From Sphingobacterium sp. UT-1RO-CII-1 (GTDB lineage Bacteria; Bacteroidota; Bacteroidia; Sphingobacteriales; Sphingobacteriaceae), in NCBI RefSeq assembly GCF_026711005.1, contig NZ_JAPPVJ010000002.1, positions 620,001 to 684,000 of the forward strand: a DNA stretch of 64,000 bases. The letters are read 5' to 3'. Shown in pieces: positions 46,374 through 54,384 of the stretch. Below the pieces are notes generated by a model. It did not search any database. It was not told where the DNA came from and saw only the letters and a list, made by a program, of their open reading frames with translations. The translations under genes were made by a program, and so were the position numbers. Within the stretch, counting starts at the first letter, position 1; every line of letters starts with the position of its first letter.

Positions 46374-46404
46374 TTTGTATCCTCTTAAATTCTTTCTATG
46401 TTTG
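46374..46404 (+). promoter_or_regulatory. Promoter of the 7TM-LuxR gene (TTTG-N19-TATGTTTG)
   Basis: TTTG (46374-46377) and TATGTTTG (46397-46404) are exactly 19 nt apart, a full match to the Bacteroidota promoter consensus. Transcription would start near 46411, leaving a leader of about 17 nt before the ATG at 46428. Confidence 0.75.
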
Positions 46405-46427
46405 ATTTCCGATTCTGATAATTATTT

Positions 46428-47894
46428 ATGAAATATCCATGTAGCATAAAGCCTATTATGAATACCATTTGGGAGTATCTATCTTTTGCGGTACATACAT
46501 TTTTACTAGCCATTTTCGTACTACTTTCAAGCGCAAGCGACAGCCGGGCAGGCAGCATGGACTCCTTAAATATTACCCAACTTAGCTATCAGCCTTTAAA
46601 CACCCACTCTGGTCTATATCATGCTCAAGACAGCTCTGGCGACACCTGGGTAAGAGGCCATATCGCCGACAGCCTACTCCATCATATTGTTCTATTCCAG
46701 AACCGCTCCATCCATATTATGGACTACGATCTATATGCCTATGAGGACGGGCAGTTGATACGCTTAAAGAAAAATGTAGACCGCAACGGCCTGCAGGTCA
46801 AAACCCGGTATCCGGTATATTATTACATACCGTCTGCAACCGAATATTACATCAATATCAGAAAATCGGATCCCCATGAGCTGCAACTATTCACCAATGA
46901 AATTGGGCGCTTTGGTCAATCGGCTTCGCTTATTATCCTATACTTCAGCATGTATTATGGGCTTGCGATAATGGTTATTCTCTTCAACGTTGTTTTTTAC
47001 CTCATATTTACCGACCTACGGTTTATCACCTATGCTTTATTACAGCTCTCTATCTTCCTGACCTTCTTTTATGAGGATGGTATGTTATACTACTTCTCTA
47101 ACCAGGAATGGATATTACCCTATTTTTCCATCTGGAACACCTCTGCTTCCTGTGTATTAGCCGCAATATTCACCTATTATTTTCTCGATCTTAAGCAGCA
47201 TATCCCATTTTTCGGTAAGCTAATCACTATAGCGGGGATCAGTCTATTAGCGACAGCTTCCCTTTATAGCTATAGCGATTGGTGGGGCTTCAACCTTATA
47301 TCTTTACTTATTCGCTTTGCTCTTCCTGCTTTTTGTTTTTACCAGGCCAGTAAGCTATTCAAGACCAATCCGTACGCCCGTTTTCTACTCATCAACTTTG
47401 GTCTACTCGTTTTTGTAGGGATCGGCTATGCATTATACCGTCGTTATGATCTCAACTTTCTATCAATTTTCAATATACATACACTCAGACTAGCCAGTGC
47501 CATCGAAATTGTCGCCATTAGCTTTGCACTTATTTTTAAGGTACGGACCATTCGTGAAGAAAACGCACGTTATAAAACAGAACTTAGGCACTATCTATCC
47601 CTCTTAAGGCTGGATAAAGAACTTGAATATGAAAAAAACAAACAAGAAACCTCCACTTACACGCGGAGTGCCCCGACAGATCGGGACCAATTTATGCTCG
47701 AAGAAATACAAACGCAATTTCAATTAACCGAGCGCGAAGTAGAGGTTCTACATCATATCTGGAAAGGCGACTCCAATAAAGAAATAGCCGAAAAACTATG
47801 CATATCGGTTCATACCGTAAAATATCACGTAGGCAAACTTTATGTCAAACTAGATGTCAGCACGAGAAGTGAGGTACGTTCGTTAAAACCATAA
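46428..47894 (+). CDS. 7TM-DISM receptor-like protein fused to a LuxR-type HTH
   Basis: A 488-residue membrane-bound regulator. The N-terminal signal anchor (or the Met at 46458) is followed by a periplasmic 7TMR-DISMED2-like domain (about 60-165), then seven hydrophobic helices (about 170-375, including IILYFSMYYGLAIMVILFNV), a short coiled linker (about 380-415), and a C-terminal LuxR/GerE HTH (LTEREVEVLHHIWKGDSNKE, then IAEKLCISVHTVKYHVGKLY). It probably senses a carbohydrate-like ligand outside and regulates DNA directly from the membrane. It is divergent from the giant surface-protein operon and is a natural candidate for its regulator (inference). Confidence 0.85.
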   Translation: MKYPCSIKPIMNTIWEYLSFAVHTFLLAIFVLLSSASDSRAGSMDSLNITQLSYQPLNTHSGLYHAQDSSGDTWVRGHIADSLLHHIVLFQNRSIHIMDYDLYAYEDGQLIRLKKNVDRNGLQVKTRYPVYYYIPSATEYYINIRKSDPHELQLFTNEIGRFGQSASLIILYFSMYYGLAIMVILFNVVFYLIFTDLRFITYALLQLSIFLTFFYEDGMLYYFSNQEWILPYFSIWNTSASCVLAAIFTYYFLDLKQHIPFFGKLITIAGISLLATASLYSYSDWWGFNLISLLIRFALPAFCFYQASKLFKTNPYARFLLINFGLLVFVGIGYALYRRYDLNFLSIFNIHTLRLASAIEIVAISFALIFKVRTIREENARYKTELRHYLSLLRLDKELEYEKNKQETSTYTRSAPTDRDQFMLEEIQTQFQLTEREVEVLHHIWKGDSNKEIAEKLCISVHTVKYHVGKLYVKLDVSTRSEVRSLKP

Positions 47895-48031
47895 CAAACA
47901 CCTACATCATTATTTAACATCAATTTAACGAACTATCCTATAGCTTATTAAAGTTTTAATCGTAGGTTTACAGTGTTCGGTCAATTTAGACTGTCGTTTA
48001 AACAATCAACACTTACCCCATCCTCATTTCA

Positions 48032-49093
48032 ATGACCCCAACAATCAAATTCAACAATGTAAACGCCCTATTCTCGCGTACTCTTAAAGAAAAAACCAAT
48101 CAATATTTCAAAGAAACACTTCAAAAGAAAACGGGCAACCGCCGGATTTTTATAAAAGCGACTATCTTACTACTCACATTTATCACTCTCTACAGCCTAT
48201 TGGTCTTTGTACAGCCGCACTGGGCTATTTCTATAGTGCTGTGTATATTGTTTGGGGTCAATCTTGCTGCCATCGGTTTTAACATCATGCATGATGCAGG
48301 GCATAATTCCTTTTCCGAAAGCAAGCGACTCAATACATTTCTTTCCTATTCGCTCAATCTATTGGGCGGAAATATCTATTTCTGGAAACTAAAACACAAT
48401 ATCGCTCACCATACGTACACCAATATCGATGGCGAAGATCATGATATAGAAGTAAAGTTTATGCGTATACATCATGATCAAAAGCTACGAAAACATCATC
48501 GCTACCAACGTTTTTACTTCCCATTGCTATATGGTATTTCCTACTTAGCATGGATTTTTTATCAAGATTATGAAAAGTACTTTAAGCAGCGCATGGGGCA
48601 TAGCTCTGAGAAATTTCACTTCCCACGAAAAGAAAAACTGATATTCTGGACCAGTAAAACCCTTCATTTTGGCCTTTTTGTTGTGCTACCAGTACTTATT
48701 GTTGGATGGCTATGGACATTGCTCGGACTATTGATTGCAGGCGCTGTATGCGGCATAAGCCTAGCAACAGTATTCCAACTGGCCCATGTCGTCTCTGAAA
48801 CCGAGTTCAAAACTATTGACAAGGCCAAGGTGGAAGAAGAATGGATGATACACCAGATACAATCCACAGCCAATTTTTCAACCAAAAGCAAAGTGCTAAC
48901 GTGGATACTAGGCGGGTTAAACTATCAGGTAGAGCATCATTTATTTCCCAAGATCAGCCATGTTCACTATCCAGCGCTCAATCGAATTGTACGGCAAACT
49001 TGTCAAGAGTACAATATTAAATATAATGAATTCACATCATTTTGGACTGCTTTTCGCTCACATGTGCAAGTAATCCATGCTATGTCTAGATAA
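48032..49093 (+). CDS. Acyl-lipid/acyl-CoA desaturase (membrane fatty-acid desaturase)
   Basis: A 353-residue integral membrane di-iron enzyme. His boxes: HDAGHNSF, KHNIAHHTYTN and VEHHLFP. Four hydrophobic segments flank them (about 50-70, 72-94, 208-230, 230-250). Probably introduces a double bond into membrane acyl chains for cold adaptation. It has no cytochrome b5 domain. Ends at a strong terminator. Confidence 0.9.
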   Translation: MTPTIKFNNVNALFSRTLKEKTNQYFKETLQKKTGNRRIFIKATILLLTFITLYSLLVFVQPHWAISIVLCILFGVNLAAIGFNIMHDAGHNSFSESKRLNTFLSYSLNLLGGNIYFWKLKHNIAHHTYTNIDGEDHDIEVKFMRIHHDQKLRKHHRYQRFYFPLLYGISYLAWIFYQDYEKYFKQRMGHSSEKFHFPRKEKLIFWTSKTLHFGLFVVLPVLIVGWLWTLLGLLIAGAVCGISLATVFQLAHVVSETEFKTIDKAKVEEEWMIHQIQSTANFSTKSKVLTWILGGLNYQVEHHLFPKISHVHYPALNRIVRQTCQEYNIKYNEFTSFWTAFRSHVQVIHAMSR

Positions 49094-49116
49094 AAATAAC
49101 TCCCCGATTCAGCAAC

Positions 49117-49147
49117 AAAACGGGCAGTGATAATCACTGCCCGTTTT
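49117..49147 (+). terminator. Terminator of the desaturase gene
   Basis: A 10-bp perfect GC-rich stem (CGGGCAGTGA with TCACTGCCCG, 49121-49143) has a 3-nt loop, flanked by AAAA and TTTT. Confidence 0.9.
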
Positions 49148-50683
49148 GCATTAATTTATGATTTCCCTGCTTTACGATGTTCGTGGTAAAGCAATATATC
49201 ATCAGCTTTAAAATGCTACTTATAGCAGGAATCGCATACGTAATTATATCCTCGTTACGACTTCAAACCCTCATCAACCATCCATTTATTTCACTCTACT
49301 TTCTTACACTCATTTCTATAAAAACACCACCGTATATCTTAAATATCATGTGCATTTCACCCATAAAAAAAGCAATCATCAATACCTAATTTTCGACTAC
49401 TTACACGGCTCTAATCTCACAGAAAAATACATAAATATCACAATCTTATTTATACATAAAATCTAAAAAAAGGCTTCAACACAGGTGAAAATAAGAGCCC
49501 ATTATTTCTATTTATAAAATCAACTCTCACATAAAAACATACACCAACTTCCGTTTGACATTTAATTTTCACACAAAAAATCAATCACTAAAAAGACTCT
49601 TTAACAACATTTCACTGCCCACCTAAACCTAAAACACAACGTGTAAAACACACTTACTTTTAGCTCACAAAAAATAAAAACCCCTTAAACTATCCATAAA
49701 AAAAACACATAGCGACCAACTCTATTTCGAGTAGTATCAGAAATACCCTATGACGTTCAACAAGGTAAAACCGCCTACATTTAACAGGCATAAGAACAAT
49801 AAAGAATCATATTAAAAAGGAGAGCCGAATCCTAAAACAATAAAATCACAACAGTCAGTTTCCCTAAAAACACAAACTTTTTAACACCGTAAAAACAAAA
49901 CTAAAAAAAACATTAAATCTTTATATGATATGTATTTATGAAGTTTAAATTAACTAAAAATGTAAGTAAAAAACACTATTTTAGAGCTAAAAAGACAGAA
50001 ACGACAAAAAAACGCACTGAACAAGCTTATAAAAAGTAATTTTATATGAATAAAAAAATCATATAACATACACAACAATCTTAAAACCAACATCAATTAA
50101 CCCTAAAGAAAACCAAACATTTAAAGAATTACGAATTTTACAATCGACAAAGCAGTCCTAAAAAGTGTTTGAATCCTAAGTCGCAGTGCTCCTCTAAAAA
50201 AACAATGATTCACCTCTTGTTATCCTTCCAGCTAGATCGCAAAAAACAGAAGCTCTCCCCTACTCCGAAAAGCTTTAACTATAAAAAAAGGAACCTCAAG
50301 AGAACTTAAAATTCACACACCATTTATAAGTCTAATAATACTAGATTCTACTTTTTCGAGAACCGATTTTATTCGCTAATCAAAATATAAAACCCGTCCG
50401 CCTCACCTCTAACAATCCACTAACACCAGCTCTCTCATCTTTTCACAGGTATAACATCTTGCAAAAAAGACTATATATCCCATAGACAATAAGAGAACTG
50501 TCGAATAAAACTTACGCATCACAAAATACCACTAGCCTATTTTTACGGAATTATGAGATATCTTTTTTCGATATTTTGTAACTTAGGATAATGGTCGTTT
50601 CATCGTAAAGAAGCGTTATAGCTTCGTGCAATGAATCGTTAATTTATGTGTCTAAAGCGAAGTAAAAGAAAGGAAAAATAGGC
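49148..50683. other. Long A/C-skewed region without a convincing large gene
   Basis: About 1.5 kb. The plus strand is strikingly poor in G and rich in A and C for most of 49400-50350. Short frames are present, including a 70-codon frame at 49177-49389 that does not look protein-like and a 33-codon very basic frame at 49938-50039. Toward the right (50530-50680) the sequence becomes more normal and forms the leader of the 50684 gene. It is either non-coding, a decayed gene, or an uncharacterised functional RNA/regulatory block. Confidence 0.5.
49938..50039 (+). CDS. Very small, very basic ORF (speculative)
   Basis: A 33-residue frame, ATG at 49938 and TAA at 50037-50039. It has 11 Lys and 2 Arg (KKTETTKKRTEQAYKK end). 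It could be a small nucleic-acid-binding peptide, but A-rich DNA generates Lys codons by chance, so this is only a candidate. Confidence 0.2.
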   Translation: MKFKLTKNVSKKHYFRAKKTETTKKRTEQAYKK

Positions 50684-50899
50684 ATGATAGAAACAGAGGT
50701 AAAAAGAAAAAAAACAATAGATTTAACACTACAAAAAAAGTTGATAAAAAACGTACAATTAAACAAGGGCGATCACTGTTCACGTGTCAAAAGTGAAAAA
50801 TTATTGTCGGCTCTAAAGCTTAAAAAAATGGGAGCTCTTTCCGAAGAAATTGCAAACTCTCTAGGGCTATCTGTTAAGCTTATTGACAGCTTAACATAA
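50684..50899 (+). CDS. Small putative helix-turn-helix protein
   Basis: A 71-residue basic protein. The C-terminal half (KLLSALKLKKMGALSEEIAN, then SLGLSVKLIDSL) has the spacing of an HTH, with a turn at NSLGLS. The N-terminal half is Lys-rich and unassigned. It ends directly in a strong terminator, which argues that a transcript really ends here. It lies immediately upstream of the tandem hairpin repeats. No family recognised. Confidence 0.55.
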   Translation: MIETEVKRKKTIDLTLQKKLIKNVQLNKGDHCSRVKSEKLLSALKLKKMGALSEEIANSLGLSVKLIDSLT

Positions 50900-50945
50900 G
50901 GGAGGGCTATGATTCCATTTTGGAGCCATAGCCCTCTCTGTTTTT
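50899..50945 (+). terminator. Strong terminator of the small HTH gene
   Basis: The arms AGGGAGGGCTATG and CATAGCCCTCTCT (about 50899-50911 and 50926-50938) enclose an internally pairing loop (TTCCATTTTGGAG) and are followed by GTTTTT. Confidence 0.85.
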
Positions 50946-50988
50946 ATGCGCTTCTTTATGATGTCATCGATGATGCAGATACCATAGC

Positions 50989-51300
50989 CTTTTTTATGCA
51001 CTCGTTTAAGATGCTTTAATTATATTGATATATTCATACCACATCGTAGCTTATTACTTTTTCTTAATAAAAGACCTATTACTTTTTCTTGATAAAAAGT
51101 AAATAAAAATCAAGACTAGGATACTGTTTCGCTAAAAGCAGTGCGAAGTCCGGAATGTATTGAAGCCGCTTCGCTTCCGAAATCCATTCTGATCGGACTG
51201 CTCCCTGCTTTTTTACGCGACAGCATCCAAGGTCGTTCCTATTCGTTTTAGAAAACTTTAATTGCAAATCTCTTATTGAGCATAGACTAGCATGGTCTAT
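50989..51300. repeat. Long-hairpin repeat, tandem copy 1
   Basis: First of three adjacent related units. Each has a T/A-rich start with TTATGC then (ACTCG or TCTTC)TTTA, the box CACATCGTAGCTTATTAC, a small hairpin (TTACTTTTTCTTGATAAAAA then GTAA), and a 110-nt imperfect hairpin. Here the hairpin is 51119-51228: the outer arms GGATACTGTTTCG.. and ..CGCGACAGCATCC pair, as do inner arms AGTCCGGAATG and CATTCTGATCGGACT, and an apical AAGCCGC-GCTT. A 62-codon minus-strand frame (51079-51267) lies inside but is not kept open in the other copies. Confidence 0.85.
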
Positions 51301-51650
51301 TTTTATGCACTCGTTTAAGATGCGTTAATTATATTGATACACTCATGCCACATCGTAGCTTATTACTTTTTCTTAATAAACGACCTATTACTTTTTCTTG
51401 ATAAAAAGTAAACAAAAATCAAGACTAGGATACTGTTTCGCTAAAAACAGCGCTTAGTCCAGAATGTATTTAAGCCGCTGCGCTTCCGAAATCCATTCTG
51501 ATCGGACTGCTCCCTGCTTTTTTACGCGACAGCATCCAAGGTCGTTCCTATTCGTTTTAGAAAACGCCCTATTAGCAGAATACTAACATAACCGTTTTTT
51601 TTGAACACACTGAGGCCACATCTAATTGAGCATAGACTAGCATGGTCTAT
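51301..51650. repeat. Long-hairpin repeat, tandem copy 2
   Basis: This is a direct repeat of copy 1 with the 110-nt hairpin at 51428-51537. The boundary is the segment ATTGAGCATAGACTAGCATG (ending GTCTAT), which closes copies 1 and 2 and is degenerate in copy 3. It contains an additional piece (about 51565-51620) shared with copy 3 but absent from copy 1. Confidence 0.85.
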
Positions 51651-52001
51651 CTTTATGCTCTTCTTTATGGTGCGTTAATTATATTGATATACTCATAACC
51701 ACATCGTAGCTTATTACTTTTTCTTAATAACAGGACCTATTACTTTTTCTTGATAAAAAGTAAATAAAAATCAAGACTAGGATACTGTTTCGCTAAAAGC
51801 AGCGCTTAGTCCGGAATGTATTTAAGCCGCTTCGCTTTCAAAATCCATTCTGATCGAACTATCCCCTGCTTTTTTACGCGACAGCATCCAAGGTCGTTCC
51901 TATTCGTTTTAGAAAGCGCCCTATTAGCAGAATACTAACATAACCGTTTTTGTGAGTACACCGAGCCAACTTCTTATTGAGCACAGACTAGCGTAGCATA
52001 C
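51651..52001. repeat. Long-hairpin repeat, tandem copy 3
   Basis: Third unit, with the hairpin at 51780-51889. Several substitutions in one arm relative to copies 1 and 2 (for example GATCGAACTATCCC in place of GATCGGACTGCTCC), so the stem is slightly weaker. It ends about 100 nt before a small membrane-protein gene. Confidence 0.85.
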
Positions 52002-52027
52002 AACCTCAAATTAACTTTAGTATCTTT

Positions 52028-52070
52028 AAATAACAATAGCGCCTTACAAAGCAAGACGCTATTGTTATTT
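52028..52070 (+). promoter_or_regulatory. Perfect 14-bp stem-loop upstream of a small membrane-protein gene
   Basis: AAATAACAATAGCG (52028-52041) pairs perfectly with CGCTATTGTTATTT (52057-52070) around a 15-nt loop. It is 33 nt before the ATG at 52104 and has no T-run of its own, so it may be a regulatory leader hairpin or the end of a transcript from the left. Confidence 0.5.
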
Positions 52071-52103
52071 AAACCTTATTATATATTTAAGACGACTACT
52101 GCT

Positions 52104-52385
52104 ATGCGTAAACTTCTTCCTTCTTTTGTTTGCTTATCGTTATTAGCAAACCTTTACTACTTCATCTCCTGGTTTTACATAAGTAGCCTATACAATACAC
52201 AGGAAGAAAGCGTAAATCATTTTAAACGCATTCAGCCCTTACAAGGCACGCTCTTCGCTACGACACTGACTACCCTTACAGCACTGTCTTTTTTCGCTAT
52301 AGGGCAGCTAAAAGGCGTTATCTGGCACATTGTAGCTATAGTGCAAGGAGCGGCATTATTTCTTCTCTGTTGGCAATACTTATAA
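52104..52385 (+). CDS. Small integral membrane protein
   Basis: A 93-residue protein from the ATG at 52104. Three hydrophobic segments are visible: LPSFVCLSLLANLYYFISWF (4-25), TLFATTLTTLTALSFFAIGQ (46-66) and VIWHIVAIVQGAALFLLCW (70-90). The N-terminus is basic. No family recognised. Its 3' end overlaps the convergent pirin gene by 6 nt. Confidence 0.6.
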   Translation: MRKLLPSFVCLSLLANLYYFISWFYISSLYNTQEESVNHFKRIQPLQGTLFATTLTTLTALSFFAIGQLKGVIWHIVAIVQGAALFLLCWQYL

Positions 52386-53099
52386 CGCCATAGGCACATC
52401 CATCAATAATACCTCCGTATCCGCTGCTGTAGACTTAATTTTCAAGCTCTTGACATCCCAGATTCCGAAGCCATCTCTCGTTTCCAGCGCCTGACCTTCT
52501 ATTTCTACACTTCCCTTCAGTACAAAAGCATAAACTCCATTCTGCTCACTTTTAACGGTATACTCCGTTTCAATACCATCCTCAAAATTCCCCAAATGAA
52601 ACCAAGCATCTTGGTTAATCCATACGCCGGCATCATCCGGACTGGGCGATAAAATCTGTTGAAACTTATTACGCCTTTCTTTCACATCCAAACTAATCTG
52701 GTCATATCGTGGCGTCACGTTCCGTTTATTCGGATAAAGCCATATCTGTAAAAATTTCACCTGCCGGTCACTATTCTTATTATATTCACTATGGGTAATC
52801 CCTGTCCCGGCACTCATCGCCTGTATATCACCATTTCTGATAACAGTTGCATTCCCCATACTATCCTTATGCTCCAAATCGCCCTCCAACGGAATACTGA
52901 TAATTTCCATATTATCATGCGGATGCGCTCCGAACCCCTTACCTGCTGCCACCGTATCATCATTCAACACCCTTAACACACCAAAATTCATACGCTCTGG
53001 ATTATGATAATTGGCAAAACTAAATGTATGGTAGCTTTCTAACCACCCATGATTTGCACGACCTCTTGTCTCTGCTTTGTGTAAAACTGTATTTCCCAT
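52380..53099 (-). CDS. Pirin family protein (YhhW-like)
   Basis: A 239-residue bicupin. The N-terminal cupin metal site is GFGAHPHDNMEIISIPLEGD followed by LEHKDS, giving three His and a Glu. The DIQAMSAGTGITHSEYN block and KFLQIWLYPNKRNVTPRYDQ are pirin signatures. Some members oxidise quercetin, and others respond to redox or electrophile stress; activity here is unknown. Downstream of a Crp/Fnr gene and an FMN reductase gene on the same strand, which fits a stress-response cluster. Confidence 0.9.
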   Translation of the reverse strand: MGNTVLHKAETRGRANHGWLESYHTFSFANYHNPERMNFGVLRVLNDDTVAAGKGFGAHPHDNMEIISIPLEGDLEHKDSMGNATVIRNGDIQAMSAGTGITHSEYNKNSDRQVKFLQIWLYPNKRNVTPRYDQISLDVKERRNKFQQILSPSPDDAGVWINQDAWFHLGNFEDGIETEYTVKSEQNGVYAFVLKGSVEIEGQALETRDGFGIWDVKSLKIKSTAADTEVLLMDVPMAL

Positions 53100-53297
53100 A
53101 GTTCTGTAAGTTTATGTCGAAGTTTCCTCATAGGAAATTCAACAGGTTTATTTCTTTATCTACTCTTACAAAGATGCAAAACCTCTATTTCCCATCCATT
53201 GAACTAGATTAAGAAATATACCAAAACAAAAGCCCTACTGCCTTTTATCAGCACGAGGGCTTCTTCTATATTGACATTAACACCTAAACTTATACCT

Positions 53298-53885
53298 TCA
53301 CTCTTCTTTTTTTGCCGTTAACCGCTTTCTTATCGTACTGACAAATTCTGGCGAAACACCCAAATAAGAAGCTATAAAATATTGCGGCACACGTAGTGGT
53401 ATCGTTGGATAACGTTCAACAAATTCCAAATAACGTTCTGTAGCCGTTTTTGAAATAGTTTTCACCAAACGATCTTGCACACTTGATAAGTTTCTTTGAA
53501 CCAGTATACGAAACACCCTTTCAAACTTTGGCACCGACAAAAGCAATTCTTCTTTTGCATGAGGCGTCAGTACTAGCATTTCGGTATCCTCCAGTGCTTC
53601 GATAAAAAAAGCGGAAGGCTTTCTTTCATGAAATGACGCAATATCACTCACCCACCAGTCCTCTATTGCAAACGACAGCGTTACTTCAAAACCATTCTCA
53701 TTCAAATAATAAATCCTAACACATCCTTTAATGATGTAGCCCTCAAACTGGCACACCTCACCTTCGCGCAGCATCACCGTTTTCTTAGGCACTTCTCTAC
53801 GCTCTAAAAGATCGGTAAAAACGGTTTCTTCTTCTTCCGTCAGCGTGATATACTTACTTACACTGTTTATAATATTTTCAAACAT
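53298..53885 (-). CDS. Crp/Fnr family transcriptional regulator
   Basis: A 195-residue regulator with an N-terminal cNMP-binding-like domain (EVCQFEGYIIKGCVRIYYLN at about 42-61) and a C-terminal HTH (VPQYFIASYLGVSPEFVSTI, then RKRL). It lies between the pseudo-receiver gene and the pirin gene, co-directional, and is the likely local regulator of the FMN reductase/pirin cluster (inference). Confidence 0.88.
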   Translation of the reverse strand: MFENIINSVSKYITLTEEEETVFTDLLERREVPKKTVMLREGEVCQFEGYIIKGCVRIYYLNENGFEVTLSFAIEDWWVSDIASFHERKPSAFFIEALEDTEMLVLTPHAKEELLLSVPKFERVFRILVQRNLSSVQDRLVKTISKTATERYLEFVERYPTIPLRVPQYFIASYLGVSPEFVSTIRKRLTAKKEE

Positions 53886-53923
53886 AGCTTTGGCTCTAAA
53901 AAAGCCTGCTCCATTGCATGCTT

Positions 53924-54235
53924 TTAAATACTCAACTCCGGAAAGACTGTATACACTTCACTTTTTAACAAACCACTACCTCCCCCATAATGCTCGATCA
54001 CTTCCACTCTTTTCTCCAACGAACGAGCAAATATCTTCATTTCCTTTTCAAAGGCAGCTTCCAAGCCCGAGCTTAGAAGCAGCACATCCACAGGCTTCTC
54101 CAGCAGATACGCTTGGCAATGCATCTCATCGCTCATAATTTCTGCTTTCCAGCCTTCATTGTTCTCGATAATCCGCTGCAGTGTCTGCAGTATATCCGTA
54201 TTCTTTCCTACAACTAAAAAACTAAGACTCTCCAT
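53924..54235 (-). CDS. Degenerate receiver-domain-like protein
   Basis: A 103-residue protein with the alternating strand/helix pattern of a response-regulator receiver (SLSFLVVGKNTDILQTLQRI, then VDVLLLSSGLEA). At the position where receivers have the phospho-acceptor Asp (D-x-V-L-L-D) it has LLLSSG, so it cannot be phosphorylated in the usual way. It may be a small protein-binding or signal-integrating domain. It starts 149 nt after the FMN reductase stop and ends 38 nt before the Crp/Fnr start. Confidence 0.65.
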   Translation of the reverse strand: MESLSFLVVGKNTDILQTLQRIIENNEGWKAEIMSDEMHCQAYLLEKPVDVLLLSSGLEAAFEKEMKIFARSLEKRVEVIEHYGGGSGLLKSEVYTVFPELSI

Positions 54236-54384
54236 TTACAATATTCATTTTTCTTGCATCACAGCTTTTTCAATGCTGCTTTTCATTATTCTTCCCACAG
54301 GTCTCTATTTTCCAGTTCACAAATTGTTCCACTAAGATAATCAATATCCCCGTAAACTTGCCACATCGACCTGTGTCAACTCAC

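Larger units (their letters stand above)
45888..46427. other. Divergent intergenic region between the surface locus and the LuxR-type regulator
   Basis: 540 nt. It contains the regulator's promoter at 46374-46404 and a 23-bp sequence at 46253-46275 repeated exactly at 56809-56831. A minus-strand frame at 46020-46226 has a hydrophobic start, but its remainder does not look protein-like. The region is long enough to hold operator sites for both directions. Confidence 0.45.

Noticed and set aside
49177..49389. 70-codon plus-strand frame after the desaturase terminator
   Set aside because: Hydrophobic by virtue of AT-rich DNA, no start signal and no smooth composition; not strong enough to call.
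50989..52001. CRISPR array
   Set aside because: The repeats are ~310-350 bp, only three in tandem, and not separated by spacers; no cas genes are nearby.
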